Positions 6,876 to 16,301 of a stretch of 64,000 nt of DNA are shown one piece after another (positions within the stretch are counted from its first letter, which is position 1; each line of letters begins with the position of its first letter). Where the stretch lies: positions 248,001 through 312,000 of the forward strand of contig JAVCCE010000011.1 of the NCBI GenBank assembly GCA_030765645.1, in the 5' to 3' direction. Origin of the DNA: Candidatus Hinthialibacter antarcticus (lineage in GTDB: Bacteria; Hinthialibacterota; Hinthialibacteria; Hinthialibacterales; Hinthialibacteraceae). The notes beneath the pieces are model-generated. The model saw only the letters and a program-made list of their open reading frames with translations. It made no database searches and was not told the DNA's origin. The translations under genes and the position numbers were made by a program.

Positions 6876-9608
6876 ATGAACGACAAGAATTCGCTCCCCA
6901 TCGTTGAATGTTGCAGCGGCCCAGCAGACGACTGCAGCGTCAGCCGCAGAGATTTTCTAAAGACCACTGGTATCGGAACCGGCATTGCTCTTGCCGCGCC
7001 CGGCGCCAGCGCCCAGGTCGCCGTTAAACCAACCGCGAAACAAAAAAAGTTCCTCAATCAGTTCGACCAAAGCCCCTGGCCGATCTTGAAGCGCTACCCG
7101 CAAACTCATGTCGCCCGCATCGCCCTGCCGCTGGGCGGCATCGGAACCGGGACCGTCTCACTGGGCGGACGCGGCGACCTGCGCGACTGGGAAATCATGA
7201 ACCGCCCCGCCAAAGGCTTCACGCCAAAACGCGGCGACATCGCGCCGTTTTTTTCGCTATTTACCCGCGAGGCGTCAGGCGAAACGCAGACGCGAGTACT
7301 CGAAGGCCCGGTCGAAGCCTTTCTTTATGAAGGCAGCCACGGCAGCCCCATCCCCAATGACAACGTACCCCGCTTTAAAGAGTGTGCGTTCGCGACGGCC
7401 TATCCATTCGGGCAATGCGCCTTGTCCGACCCAAACATTCCCGTTGACGTTAAAATTATGGCATTTAATCCGTTCGTTCCTTGCGATGCTGAGGCAAGCA
7501 GCATCCCCGGCGCGGTACTACGATTTCGTTTGACAAACAAAACGAATAAACCTGTCTTCGCTTCCGTGTGCGGTTCGATTCCGAATTTCATCGGCATGGA
7601 CGGACGCGAACAACAGCGCGGCTGGGACGGCGATTTTATTCCAGTCGGCGCGAAAAAAAACAAAAATGAATTTAAAGAAACGCCGCCAATTCGAGGCGTG
7701 TTGATGACCACGAAAGGCGTGGACCCGAAATCAAACTGCTGGGGTTCAATGGCGCTGACCACGCCAGTGCTTGCAAATTCGACCTATCGCATCGACTGGC
7801 CTAACAAAGGCTGGGGCGCAACGCTGCTTGATTTTTGGGATGACTTCAGCGCAGACGGCAGACTCGACGAGCGTCCGGTCAGCGGCCATGACATGCCGAT
7901 CGCCTCGCTCACGTCTGAAATCGAACTACCGCCAAAAATGTCATGTGAAATGGAATTCTTTCTGACATGGCATTTCCCCAATCGCATTACCTGGACGCCG
8001 CGCGGCGGCGATCACGCCGACGCAGACATTATCGGCAACCATTACACAACACAATACGAAAACGCCTGGGCGGCGGCGGAACATCTCGCAAAGACGGTTG
8101 ATGCGTTTGAAAAAAAGACACATAACTTCGTCACAGCCTTTTGCGAAAGCGACCTGCCCGAAGTCGTCAAAGAATCGGCGCTGTTTAATCTGAGCACCAT
8201 CCGCTCGCAAACCTGTTTCCGCACGCCGGACGGGCGCTTCTATGGCTACGAAGGCTGCTGCAACACCCAAGGCTGCTGTCATGGCTCCTGTACGCACGTC
8301 TGGAATTACGAACAAGCCGTCGCGCACCTCTTCGGCGATTTAGCAATGACCATGCGGGAAGTCGAGTTCGCCCAGGCGACCAATGAACAAGGCATGATGA
8401 GTTTCCGCGTCCATTTGCCTTTAGAGCGCGCGCATCATTTTGGCAAAGCCGCTGCGGACGGACAGATGGGCTGCATCATGAAAATGTACCGCGACTGGCG
8501 CCTGTCGGGCAACGACGCGATGCTAAAAAAACTCTGGCCTCACGTTAAAAAGGCCATCGAGTTTTGTTGGATCAACGGCGGGTGGGACGCCGACCGCGAC
8601 GGCGTGATGGAAGGCTGCCAACACAATACGATGGATGTCGAATATTACGGCCCCAACCCACAGATGGGCGTCTGGTATCTGGGCGCATTACGCGCGGGAG
8701 AAAAAATGGCGAAGGCGCTGGGCCAGAATGATTTCGCCGCTGAATGCCGCCGCCTGTTTGAAAGTGGAAAAACCTGGCTCGACCAGAATTTATTCAACGG
8801 CGAATATTACATTCACCAGATCAAGCCTCCAGCAAGCCGCGATGACATCGCGCCGAGTTTGTTAATCGGCATGGGCGCCAAAGACGTCGCCAACCCTGAT
8901 TATCAATTAGGCGAAGGCTGTCTGGTTGACCAATTGGTGGGACAGTTCCTGGCGCACATCTGTGAACTGGGTTATCTCACCGACGAACAGCATGTCAAAA
9001 CCACGCTCGCCAGCATTATGAAATACAACTTCCACGCTGATCTCAGCGACCACTTCAACTGTATGCGCACCTTCGCTCTCGCCGACGAAGCGGCGCTGCT
9101 AATGGCAAGTTATCCCAAAAGCCGCCCGGAAAATCCGTTTCCGTATTTCACCGAAGCCATGACCGGCTTTGAATATACCGCCGCAATCGGCATGTTGTAT
9201 GAAGGCCAGACGGAAGAAGGCATGAAGTGCATTCAGGCGATTCGCGACCGCTATGACGGCTTGAAACGCAATCCCTTTAACGAAGCCGAGTGCGGACACC
9301 ATTACGCCCGCGCACTCGCCAGCTGGGCGGCGGTATTGGCGATGACCGGGTTTTCTTATTCTGCGCCAGAAAAACGTATCACCTTCGCCGCCGAATCCGG
9401 CAATCATTTCTGGGCGAACGGTTACGCCTGGGGAACCTGCAAAATCAAAAAATCGCGGTCAAATTGTGAAATTGAATTCACGGTTTTGCACGGAAATATA
9501 AAATTCAAAGATTTTGCGCTTCGCGACTTTGGCGCACACTCATTTGATGCAACGCTTGAACTCGCGCAAGGCGGTTCAACGTCATTGAGAATCCCAAAAT
9601 CCGTTTAA
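6876..9608 (+). CDS. Tat-exported GH116 beta-glucosidase-like enzyme (GBA2/DUF608 type)
   Basis: 910-residue protein. The Tat leader carries SRRDFLK at about residues 23-29. The GBA2 N-terminal beta-sandwich starts with IALPLGGIGTGTVSLGGRG and WEIMNRPAKG. The catalytic (alpha/alpha)6 DUF608 domain contains THVWNYEQAVAHLF (probable nucleophile Glu region) and QHNTMDVEYYGPN (probable acid/base Asp). GH116 enzymes hydrolyse beta-glucosides, beta-xylosides or glucosylceramide. The start at 6876 is supported by GAGGTGA about 6 nt upstream and by the Tat motif position. It is followed at 16 bp by a DUF5009 membrane protein, so an operon is likely. The sugar specificity cannot be assigned. Confidence 0.88.
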   Translation: MNDKNSLPIVECCSGPADDCSVSRRDFLKTTGIGTGIALAAPGASAQVAVKPTAKQKKFLNQFDQSPWPILKRYPQTHVARIALPLGGIGTGTVSLGGRGDLRDWEIMNRPAKGFTPKRGDIAPFFSLFTREASGETQTRVLEGPVEAFLYEGSHGSPIPNDNVPRFKECAFATAYPFGQCALSDPNIPVDVKIMAFNPFVPCDAEASSIPGAVLRFRLTNKTNKPVFASVCGSIPNFIGMDGREQQRGWDGDFIPVGAKKNKNEFKETPPIRGVLMTTKGVDPKSNCWGSMALTTPVLANSTYRIDWPNKGWGATLLDFWDDFSADGRLDERPVSGHDMPIASLTSEIELPPKMSCEMEFFLTWHFPNRITWTPRGGDHADADIIGNHYTTQYENAWAAAEHLAKTVDAFEKKTHNFVTAFCESDLPEVVKESALFNLSTIRSQTCFRTPDGRFYGYEGCCNTQGCCHGSCTHVWNYEQAVAHLFGDLAMTMREVEFAQATNEQGMMSFRVHLPLERAHHFGKAAADGQMGCIMKMYRDWRLSGNDAMLKKLWPHVKKAIEFCWINGGWDADRDGVMEGCQHNTMDVEYYGPNPQMGVWYLGALRAGEKMAKALGQNDFAAECRRLFESGKTWLDQNLFNGEYYIHQIKPPASRDDIAPSLLIGMGAKDVANPDYQLGEGCLVDQLVGQFLAHICELGYLTDEQHVKTTLASIMKYNFHADLSDHFNCMRTFALADEAALLMASYPKSRPENPFPYFTEAMTGFEYTAAIGMLYEGQTEEGMKCIQAIRDRYDGLKRNPFNEAECGHHYARALASWAAVLAMTGFSYSAPEKRITFAAESGNHFWANGYAWGTCKIKKSRSNCEIEFTVLHGNIKFKDFALRDFGAHSFDATLELAQGGSTSLRIPKSV

Positions 9609-9624
9609 TTGAAAGAGAAATGTT

Positions 9625-10818
9625 ATGCCGGAGCCTACAATCGTTCAGAAACCACAGCGCCTAGCGTCACTGGACGCATACCGCGGCATCGTCATGTTTT
9701 TAATGGTCGCAGAGGTGCTTCACCTCAGCCGCATAGCGGGCTATTTCCCCAACAGTTGGTTTTGGAACACTCTCAGTTTCCATCAATCTCACGTCGAATG
9801 GGTCGGATGTTCGCTGCATGACCTCATCCAACCTTCGTTCTCTTTTATGGTGGGCGTCGCGCTTCCCTTCTCCATCGCCAGCCGCCTCAAGAAAGAACAA
9901 TCCTGGCTGCAAATGAACCTACACGCCGTCTGGCGCGCCGTCTTGCTCATCTCTATAGGAATTTTCTTACGCTCACTTCATTCCTCTCAAACCTACTTCA
10001 CTTTTGAGGACACATTAACGCAAATTGGTTTGGGCTACTGGTTTCTCTTTCTGTTAGGCTTCACTTCCCTACGCGCACAAATTGGCGTTTTGGGCGCATT
10101 GCTGTTTGGCTATTGGCTTGCGTTCGCGCTATACCCGCTGCCGCCCGCAGGCTTCGATACCACCAGCGTAGGCGTTCCGGCGGATTGGTCGCATCAGTTA
10201 TCCGGCTTCGCCGCGCATTGGAACAAAAACACCAACTTCGCCGCTGGCTTTGAACAATGGTTCTTAAATCTCTTCCCGCGTGAAAATCCCTTTGTTTATA
10301 ACGGCGGCGGCTACTTAACGCTTAGTTTCATCCCGACGCTTGGCACCATGATTCTCGGACTGCTCGCCGGGCAAATCGTCAAAAAAGAAGCATCGCATCA
10401 ATCCAAAGTCGGGGCGCTAGTTTCAATCGGCTTTGCCTGTCTGGCGCTAGGCGTGTTACTGCACGCCTTCGGCCTATGCCCCATCGTCAAACGCATCTGG
10501 ACCCCGGCGTGGACGCTGTTCAGCGGCGGGTGGTGTTTTTTATTCCTAGCGTTTTTATATCAGCTGATTGACGTGTGGGGGACCAAATCATGGTCGTTTG
10601 TCTTTTTGATTTTCGGCATGAACTCGATCACGCTGTATTGCATGAGCTGGCTCATGGAAGACTTCATCCATGAAGCGTTTCAACGCCACTTAGGCCATGG
10701 CGTCTTCTTAATTTTTGGCGAGCCGTATCAAACCCTTGTCAGTGGATTCGCAGTGTTAGCAGTCTTCTGGCTCATTCTCTTTTGGATGTACCGCAACAAG
10801 TATTTGATTCGCATCTAG
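9625..10818 (+). CDS. DUF5009/DUF1624 membrane acyltransferase-like protein
   Basis: 397-residue integral membrane protein with about ten hydrophobic segments. It begins with [17 protein letters not shown], the hallmark of the heparan-alpha-glucosaminide N-acetyltransferase/NagX-like family that acylates sugars across the membrane. The catalytic-type His region [18 protein letters not shown] is present. It lies 16 bp after the GH116 gene and 37 bp before a hydrolase gene, consistent with one glycan-processing operon. Whether it transfers acetyl groups or only shares the fold is unknown. Confidence 0.8.
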   Translation: MPEPTIVQKPQRLASLDAYRGIVMFLMVAEVLHLSRIAGYFPNSWFWNTLSFHQSHVEWVGCSLHDLIQPSFSFMVGVALPFSIASRLKKEQSWLQMNLHAVWRAVLLISIGIFLRSLHSSQTYFTFEDTLTQIGLGYWFLFLLGFTSLRAQIGVLGALLFGYWLAFALYPLPPAGFDTTSVGVPADWSHQLSGFAAHWNKNTNFAAGFEQWFLNLFPRENPFVYNGGGYLTLSFIPTLGTMILGLLAGQIVKKEASHQSKVGALVSIGFACLALGVLLHAFGLCPIVKRIWTPAWTLFSGGWCFLFLAFLYQLIDVWGTKSWSFVFLIFGMNSITLYCMSWLMEDFIHEAFQRHLGHGVFLIFGEPYQTLVSGFAVLAVFWLILFWMYRNKYLIRI

Positions 10819-10855
10819 CAATCTAACGTAGCGCGCAATGAAGGGGAAATTTGAA

Positions 10856-12601
10856 ATGAAAAATCTAAGCCTGAATATGTATATTCGCTTCTTTGCATTG
10901 ATTTGTCTCTTTGCATTGATTCCCGGCGCCGTCTGCTCTCAAGCAAACGACTACACCTTCAAAAAAAACGTAATGGTCGAAATGCGCGACGGCGTCAAAC
11001 TGGCGACCAATGTGTTTATCCCGAACGGCGACGGCCCCTTCCCTGTCATCTTGATGCGCTCACCCTACGGCAAAGGCGATGAAAACGGCGGCAATGGAAA
11101 GCGCTTCACCTCTCAGGGCTATGTATTTGTTTCGCAAGATTGCCGGGGAAAATTCGATTCCGAAGGAATCTGGGACCCGTTTCGTTATGACCGCGAAGAC
11201 GGCTTCGACACAGTAAAATGGGTCACGCAACAATCATGGTGCGATGGAAAAATTGGCACAGGCGGCGGCTCGTATGTAGGCTTCACTCAATGGTCGTCCG
11301 CGCCCGAAACCAGCCCGCTCTTGAGTTGCATGCTCCCGGTCGTTCCCTTTTCAGACGCCTACCTCGGAACCAATTACGTCCACGGCGCCTATCAGCTCGC
11401 ATTGACGATGGGCTGGGGAACCATGGTCTCGTTCAAGCCTGGAGAAACGCCGCCGCAAATTGATTGGGCGAAAGCGTATACCCATCTTCCGCTGCAAACC
11501 TGGGACGACGCCGTCGGCAAAGAAATCTTCTATCTTCGCGACTGGATTAAACACTCAACCTACGATGACTATTGGAAGCAACGCAGCATTACCAGCCAAT
11601 ATGAAGACATCACCGTCCCCATATTAAACATCGGCGGCTGGTATGACATTTTTGCCAAAATCGCTATCGAAAACATCGCCAGCGTCCGCCAGAAAAGCAA
11701 AGACCCCATGTCGCGGCGCAACGCGCTCTGCATCATCGGCCCCTGGGGGCACGGCGTCAATCAAACCAAAGTCGGCGACATTGACTTCGGCGAGGCATCC
11801 AAAATTGAAATGGGAAAAATTGAAGACGCCTGGTATTCGTATTGGCTCAAAGGCGAACAAACGGAAGCCAGCAACTGGCCGCCCTACCGCCTGTTCGTCA
11901 TGGGACGAAACGAATGGCGCAGCGCCAACGAATGGCCGCTGCCTGAAACCGTATGGACGAAGGTCTATCTCCACAGCAACGGCAGCGCGAATTCATCATC
12001 GGGCGACGGCGCCTTACGCTTCGAAAGCCCCAGTCAACAAACCACCGACGAGTTTACGTACGACCCAGAAAACCCTGTCCCAACCACAGGCGGCAACAAT
12101 TTAGTCGGCGCACCTATTGGGCCGTTTAATCAACAAGACGTTGAGAAAAGGACCGACGTGTTGGTGTATACCACAGGGCCGTTAGATCATGACCTCGAAG
12201 TTACCGGTCCGGTCACGATGACGCTGTTCGCCTCATCAACCGCAACCGATACCGACTTCACCGCCAAACTGGTCGACGTTCATCCTGACGGCAAGGCGTA
12301 CAACATTTGCGATGGAATCATCCGCGCCCGCTATCGCAATTCCGACACGAATCTCGAACTCATTGAGCCTGGAACCGTGTATGAATATGAAATTGACTTG
12401 TGGGTCACGTCAAACGAATTCAAGAAAGGCCACTGCATCCGCGTCGAAGTCTCAAGCAGCAACTTCCCGCGCTTCGACCGCAACCCAAACACGGGGCATG
12501 AATTTGGCGCTGATACGCAACTCATCAAAGCAACGCAGACAATCTATCACGACGCCGAACACCCGTCGCATATAGTTTTGCCGGTGATTCCAAGGAAGTA
12601 A
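10856..12601 (+). CDS. Exported CocE/NonD family hydrolase (X-Pro dipeptidyl-peptidase-like)
   Basis: 581-residue secreted protein. A signal peptide ends near GAVCS-QA. The S15-type alpha/beta hydrolase domain (about residues 30-330) has the nucleophile motif GGGSYVGFTQW and the GHGVNQT histidine region, and the C-terminal jelly-roll domain (about 360-575) is typical of X-Pro dipeptidyl-peptidases and cocaine-esterase relatives. AAGGGGAAA precedes the ATG at 10856. Members cleave peptides, esters or beta-lactam acyl groups; the substrate is unknown. The gene ends the GH116-DUF5009 operon before a shared terminator. Confidence 0.87.
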   Translation: MKNLSLNMYIRFFALICLFALIPGAVCSQANDYTFKKNVMVEMRDGVKLATNVFIPNGDGPFPVILMRSPYGKGDENGGNGKRFTSQGYVFVSQDCRGKFDSEGIWDPFRYDREDGFDTVKWVTQQSWCDGKIGTGGGSYVGFTQWSSAPETSPLLSCMLPVVPFSDAYLGTNYVHGAYQLALTMGWGTMVSFKPGETPPQIDWAKAYTHLPLQTWDDAVGKEIFYLRDWIKHSTYDDYWKQRSITSQYEDITVPILNIGGWYDIFAKIAIENIASVRQKSKDPMSRRNALCIIGPWGHGVNQTKVGDIDFGEASKIEMGKIEDAWYSYWLKGEQTEASNWPPYRLFVMGRNEWRSANEWPLPETVWTKVYLHSNGSANSSSGDGALRFESPSQQTTDEFTYDPENPVPTTGGNNLVGAPIGPFNQQDVEKRTDVLVYTTGPLDHDLEVTGPVTMTLFASSTATDTDFTAKLVDVHPDGKAYNICDGIIRARYRNSDTNLELIEPGTVYEYEIDLWVTSNEFKKGHCIRVEVSSSNFPRFDRNPNTGHEFGADTQLIKATQTIYHDAEHPSHIVLPVIPRK

Positions 12602-12652
12602 GCGATGAATCAGGCAGCAGAGACCTACTGAAGCCGGAGTACAACAATGCAA

Positions 12653-12692
12653 AAATCCCCCACCCGCTTTCGCGAATGGGGGATTTGTTTTT
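12653..12692. terminator. Bidirectional terminator between convergent genes
   Basis: A 10-bp stem AAATCCCCCA (12653-12662) with TGGGGGATTT (12677-12686), a T tract GTTTTT on the plus strand and an A tract AAAAA on the left side that gives a T tract on the minus strand. It lies between the CocE-like gene and the minus-strand Gfo/Idh/MocA gene and could serve both. Confidence 0.8.
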
Positions 12693-12705
12693 CCATTTAG
12701 ATCCG

Positions 12706-13959
12706 TTACGAAATCTTCGGCAGTTCCCACGGGGAACGGCGCGGGCGATCAATATACGTGTTCGCATCCTTGTCATCCACAAACTGCTCTTTGTCCGGGT
12801 TCCACTGTAACTTGCGGCGCGTCCAGCGGGCAATGTTCATCAAGTGGCAAACCGACGTCGAGCGATGAGCAATTTCCACGTCTGCAATTGGAAGTTCGCG
12901 GCTCTTGATGCAATCAATCCAGTTTTGCATGTGGTCGTTGCTGACATAAAGTGAATTGCCTGCGTCCGGCCCTACAGCCCCTAGCGATTTGGGGTTCACT
13001 TCAAAGCGTCCGCGATCCACTGTGATGCTTCCTTTTTCGCCGACGAACACTCCGCCGCCTTCCGGCGCGTTGCCGTCCATGTGCAAGACAACGCCGTTGG
13101 CGTATTTCATGTGAACGGGCGCATCAAGTTCGCGGTGGTTATCGCCCAGCCAAATTTCAACCGGGCCGGATTTTTCCATATCGAGTCCCCATTGAATAAT
13201 ATCCACGCCGTGCGCGCCCCAACCGGTCACTTCGCCGCCGGAATACGGCATGATCGAGATCCAACCGGGGTTGGCCCGCGGCGTATAGATATCGTCGTGA
13301 TAGGCGCGTTTAGGCGTTGGCCCCAACCACATATCCCAATCGAGCGATGCAGGCGGCGTATCTTCAGGGAACGGTTGGTCCCACGGGCTGGCATAGCGGT
13401 AGCCGTGTACTTCTTTGATCTTGCCGACGCGCTCCTGGCGGACTAATTCAATGCCGATGCGGCAGGCTTTCATCGAACGCTGTTGGCTGCCGCATTGAAC
13501 AATGCGTTTGTGTTTGCGCGCGGCTTGCACCATCACCCGGCCTTCTTGAATGGTCAGCGTCATCGGCTTTTCGCAGTAGACGTCTTTGCCCGCCATGCAG
13601 GCGTAGATCGAATTCAGCGCGTGCCAATGGTCGGGCGTTGCGACCAGCACCGCGTCCACTTCTTTCGATTCCAACATCTTGCGAAAATCTGTATAGAGTT
13701 TCCAGGGTTTTCTATTTCCCAACATCTCAATGCGCTCTTCGTTGACGTCGCTGAGCGCAACGATCTGCCCGCCTTTAGCGTTTTGCAGGTCTTTCATTAT
13801 TTGTTGTCCGCGACGGCCCGGGCCGATCACTCCAACATTGATGGTGTCATTCGGGCCGGACAAAACCCGCGAAGGCAAAACAAGCGGAGCCGCAATTGCA
13901 ACTGCTCCGGCGCTCTTTTGAATAAATGATCTGCGTGAAACCTGGTCCTTCGATTCCAT
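12706..13959 (-). CDS. Tat-exported Gfo/Idh/MocA family oxidoreductase
   Basis: 417-residue dehydrogenase. The Tat leader has SRRSFIQ, and the Rossmann loop is GVIGPGRRGQQ. The EKP motif is intact (VYCEKPMTL), followed by the RIVQCGSQQRS segment, and WGAHGVDIIQWG supplies the conserved His/Asp pair. GGAGGAGAG precedes the ATG at 13959 at ideal spacing, which excludes the 12-residue longer frame. Exported members act on sugars in the periplasm with tightly bound NAD(P). It is monocistronic and its 3' end faces a bidirectional terminator. Confidence 0.92.
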   Translation of the reverse strand: MESKDQVSRRSFIQKSAGAVAIAAPLVLPSRVLSGPNDTINVGVIGPGRRGQQIMKDLQNAKGGQIVALSDVNEERIEMLGNRKPWKLYTDFRKMLESKEVDAVLVATPDHWHALNSIYACMAGKDVYCEKPMTLTIQEGRVMVQAARKHKRIVQCGSQQRSMKACRIGIELVRQERVGKIKEVHGYRYASPWDQPFPEDTPPASLDWDMWLGPTPKRAYHDDIYTPRANPGWISIMPYSGGEVTGWGAHGVDIIQWGLDMEKSGPVEIWLGDNHRELDAPVHMKYANGVVLHMDGNAPEGGGVFVGEKGSITVDRGRFEVNPKSLGAVGPDAGNSLYVSNDHMQNWIDCIKSRELPIADVEIAHRSTSVCHLMNIARWTRRKLQWNPDKEQFVDDKDANTYIDRPRRSPWELPKIS

Positions 13960-14099
13960 CTCACTCTCCTCCTGAACACAGTTCCTATTGTTCACATCCC
14001 CCTACAAATAGCATGAATCGGCGGCAACGAAAACGGGGAAGCATCTAAAAACCAGTAAAATGTATATACATCTCGCATGTCTAGAAAAAGTAAAAAAAG

Positions 14100-14357
14100 A
14101 GTTCTTCCGGTATTTGGGTACTTTATCACAAATTGAATTGCGTTTTTTGACGCCTTTTCGTGAATTCTTGATCTTTTGCTGTATCAGGGGTACACCTCTG
14201 CTCACTTCGGTGCGGGCTTTCAAGCCCTTATGCACAGGCGCTCCCAGAGTTCCACCCATGCTTGATTGGTTTGTCAATTTTTGATACGCCGGGATATGTT
14301 TTCATAATCAAAATCATGACCATCCATCAATATAGGTACTCACTTACCGGATGAACC
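14100..14357 (+). mobile_element. MITE-like element copy B
   Basis: 258 bp, bounded by left terminal repeat (A)GTTCTTCCGGTATTTGGGTAC and right end GTACTCACTTACCGGATGAACC, which are imperfect inverted repeats. The internal stem-loop is present but diverged. Its right end is 8 bp from the stop codon of the minus-strand response regulator. Flanks (AAAAAAAG left, ATTTTTTA right) show no clear target duplication. It fills most of the gap 13960-14365; nothing else was seen there. Confidence 0.8.
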
Positions 14358-14365
14358 ATTTTTTA

Positions 14366-15178
14366 TCATAATCCGAATCTTTCGCGAATGATCTCATCGA
14401 CTTGATCAAACCGGGTAATAATTTTATTCACTATCGTGCGCATTTTCTCTACATTTTCGGCAATATTGAGCGACAAGATTTCTTCGCAATCGTTATTCAA
14501 TGTTCTTGCGCTCAGAGTTCCAAATTTCACTTTGAGCGTAATGATTTTGTCTTTAATTTCGAGTTCATCTTCTAAATTCGCCGCTTCTTTGAGTTGTTTG
14601 AGTAATACTTGGATATCCCCTAAGAAGTCAGTGAAGTATTGATTGAAGAGTTCACCGCCAACGATATTTTGCAGGGTGTATATCGCCCTCAACATTTCGG
14701 TATGTTCTTCTTGCCACTCAGCGTCGTCTTCATCTGGAATTGCAAGTTCCGGTAAATCATATAACGCAGCTAGGTTGTTGAGTTCTTGTTGAACGGTTTC
14801 ACGAATTTGCCTATTGGCGCGTTGCAGAAAGAGAACGCGATGACCCAAAATCAACCAATTAACGGGTTTTGATATAAAGTCAGTCGCTCCGGCTTCATAG
14901 GCATTTTTTATCGACTCGATGTCATCCAATCCCGTTAACATCAATACCGGAACCAGGCCTCCGTCAGGCAGGCTGCGTAAGCGGCGGCAGGCTTCATAGC
15001 CATCCATCTCCGGCATCATAATGTCGAGCAAAATCACATCGACAGTATTAGCAGCGAAGCGGTCCAACATCTCCTGACCCGAATACGCTTCGATCACGGT
15101 TAAATTGGCTTGCTCCAACGCGCGTCGCGCTAGCAATCGAAAGTTCGCATCATCATCAACGACTAGGACAGTTACCAT
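14366..15178 (-). CDS. Response regulator with receiver domain and degenerate HPt-like C-terminus
   Basis: 270 residues. The receiver domain (about 1-120) is complete: acidic D8-D10, phospho-acceptor D52 in VILLDIMMP, T82 and K104 in GATDFISKP. A linker follows, then an HPt-like helical domain (about 165-265). Aligned with the hybrid kinase encoded at 19059-21989, the HPt box [13 protein letters not shown] corresponds to KIITLKVKFGTLSA here, so the phospho-histidine is I213. The start at 15178 is preferred over the GTG at 15193 because GGTG lies upstream of the ATG. It is the sister of the regulator at 21979, which has the same layout and the same missing histidine. The target of the output is unknown. 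Confidence 0.85.
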   Translation of the reverse strand: MVTVLVVDDDANFRLLARRALEQANLTVIEAYSGQEMLDRFAANTVDVILLDIMMPEMDGYEACRRLRSLPDGGLVPVLMLTGLDDIESIKNAYEAGATDFISKPVNWLILGHRVLFLQRANRQIRETVQQELNNLAALYDLPELAIPDEDDAEWQEEHTEMLRAIYTLQNIVGGELFNQYFTDFLGDIQVLLKQLKEAANLEDELEIKDKIITLKVKFGTLSARTLNNDCEEILSLNIAENVEKMRTIVNKIITRFDQVDEIIRERFGL

Positions 15179-15590
15179 TTTTATATTCACCACTTGTTTT
15201 TAATCGTATTTCTTTTCTTTAAAGATAGCATAGTCTCCACGAAGAAAAACAATAAGTTACAAAAAACAAATTCACATAACATTTTCATTTCAATAATTTA
15301 CATTATAATCGTACAAATGCTTCACACTAATACCGTTGTGCTGCTGACTGCATTATTACTATCCATTTCTCGCAAAATTATTTACTTTTAGCACGGAATA
15401 TGCACTATTTCATTTCAACCATTCGCAAATTTATGGGTTCTTTTAACCTTTAATTATGATATAATAAAATCTTATTGTACCACCCTGACACGCTATACAA
15501 ATACACCCGTGTTTTTTAGTATATCATTATTTGGTTCAGAAAAAAATAAAAGAGCACCAAAATCAATTCGAAATGATGGATAATCTAACG
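15179..15590. other. AT-rich intergenic region between divergent genes
   Basis: About 410 bp of AT-rich sequence between the minus-strand regulator and the plus-strand receptor operon, so it must hold promoters for both. The best plus-strand -10 candidate is TATAAT at 15460-15465; no convincing -35 partner is visible. No gene, repeat or stable hairpin was recognised. Confidence 0.5.
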
Positions 15591-16301
15591 ATGAGACGAC
15601 TGTCTATTTTATTTGCATTGTTTGTGTTTGTTTCCCAGAGCGGTATGGCGCAAGAAGTTGACTTAGTTGAGTATTTTCGCTTTAACGATCCCCCCGTTGC
15701 TTCCGGTTATGTCGGCCAAACAACAGACGGCGCGTATGTCACACGATTTGAATACACGCCTGACTTTTCTTTCAATGGTTTCACCACGCTCAAACAAGAA
15801 CGCTTGAGCGGCCCCATCGTGGCTGAAAACAGCGTCAATACCAATTATTTTTTGGTCAGTGATACATCCTGGGACACAGTCGGCGTAGCATTTACTGCAG
15901 AAATCGGCAGTGCATCCTTCCCGATGGAACTCAAGTTTGATCCACCAATCTCCACCGCGCGGTTTGTTGCCATCGGCGACACCATAACTCAAACAGGAAC
16001 GTCTCTCGTGTTTTTGGCGGCAATCCCTGTTAATATCAATTTTAATGTAACAATGAATGTTCTGGGGTTTGAATCGCTCGAAACCCCACTCGGACAGTTT
16101 GACAATACATTGAAGATGGAACGCCTGGTCTCCTTCTCGATTCCAGGTCTAGAAGAACGGATCGAAACGACAGAATGGTATCACCCAAGCGTAGGCCTCG
16201 TTCGTTCAGACGCGATTGGCGGCGGCGACAGCCTGTCGATTCAACAAATTGAACCACCACTGGACACTGGAATCAGAAATTGGAAGTCTGCGCTCGACTA
16301 A
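15591..16301 (+). CDS. Exported protein of unknown function (DUF3108/TapB-like)
   Basis: About 236 residues with a signal peptide (hydrophobic LSILFALFVFVSQS, cleavage near GMAQ-EV). The rest is beta-rich; the ending WYHPSVGLVRSDAIGGGD resembles the WYAPGVGLVK pattern of DUF3108/TapB-like periplasmic proteins. The start is uncertain: in-frame ATGs occur at 15573, 15576 and 15591 and none has a strong ribosome binding site; 15591 puts the signal peptide first. It is the first gene of the receptor/kinase operon and overlaps the next frame by 22 bp. No function is assigned. Confidence 0.7.
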   Translation: MRRLSILFALFVFVSQSGMAQEVDLVEYFRFNDPPVASGYVGQTTDGAYVTRFEYTPDFSFNGFTTLKQERLSGPIVAENSVNTNYFLVSDTSWDTVGVAFTAEIGSASFPMELKFDPPISTARFVAIGDTITQTGTSLVFLAAIPVNINFNVTMNVLGFESLETPLGQFDNTLKMERLVSFSIPGLEERIETTEWYHPSVGLVRSDAIGGGDSLSIQQIEPPLDTGIRNWKSALD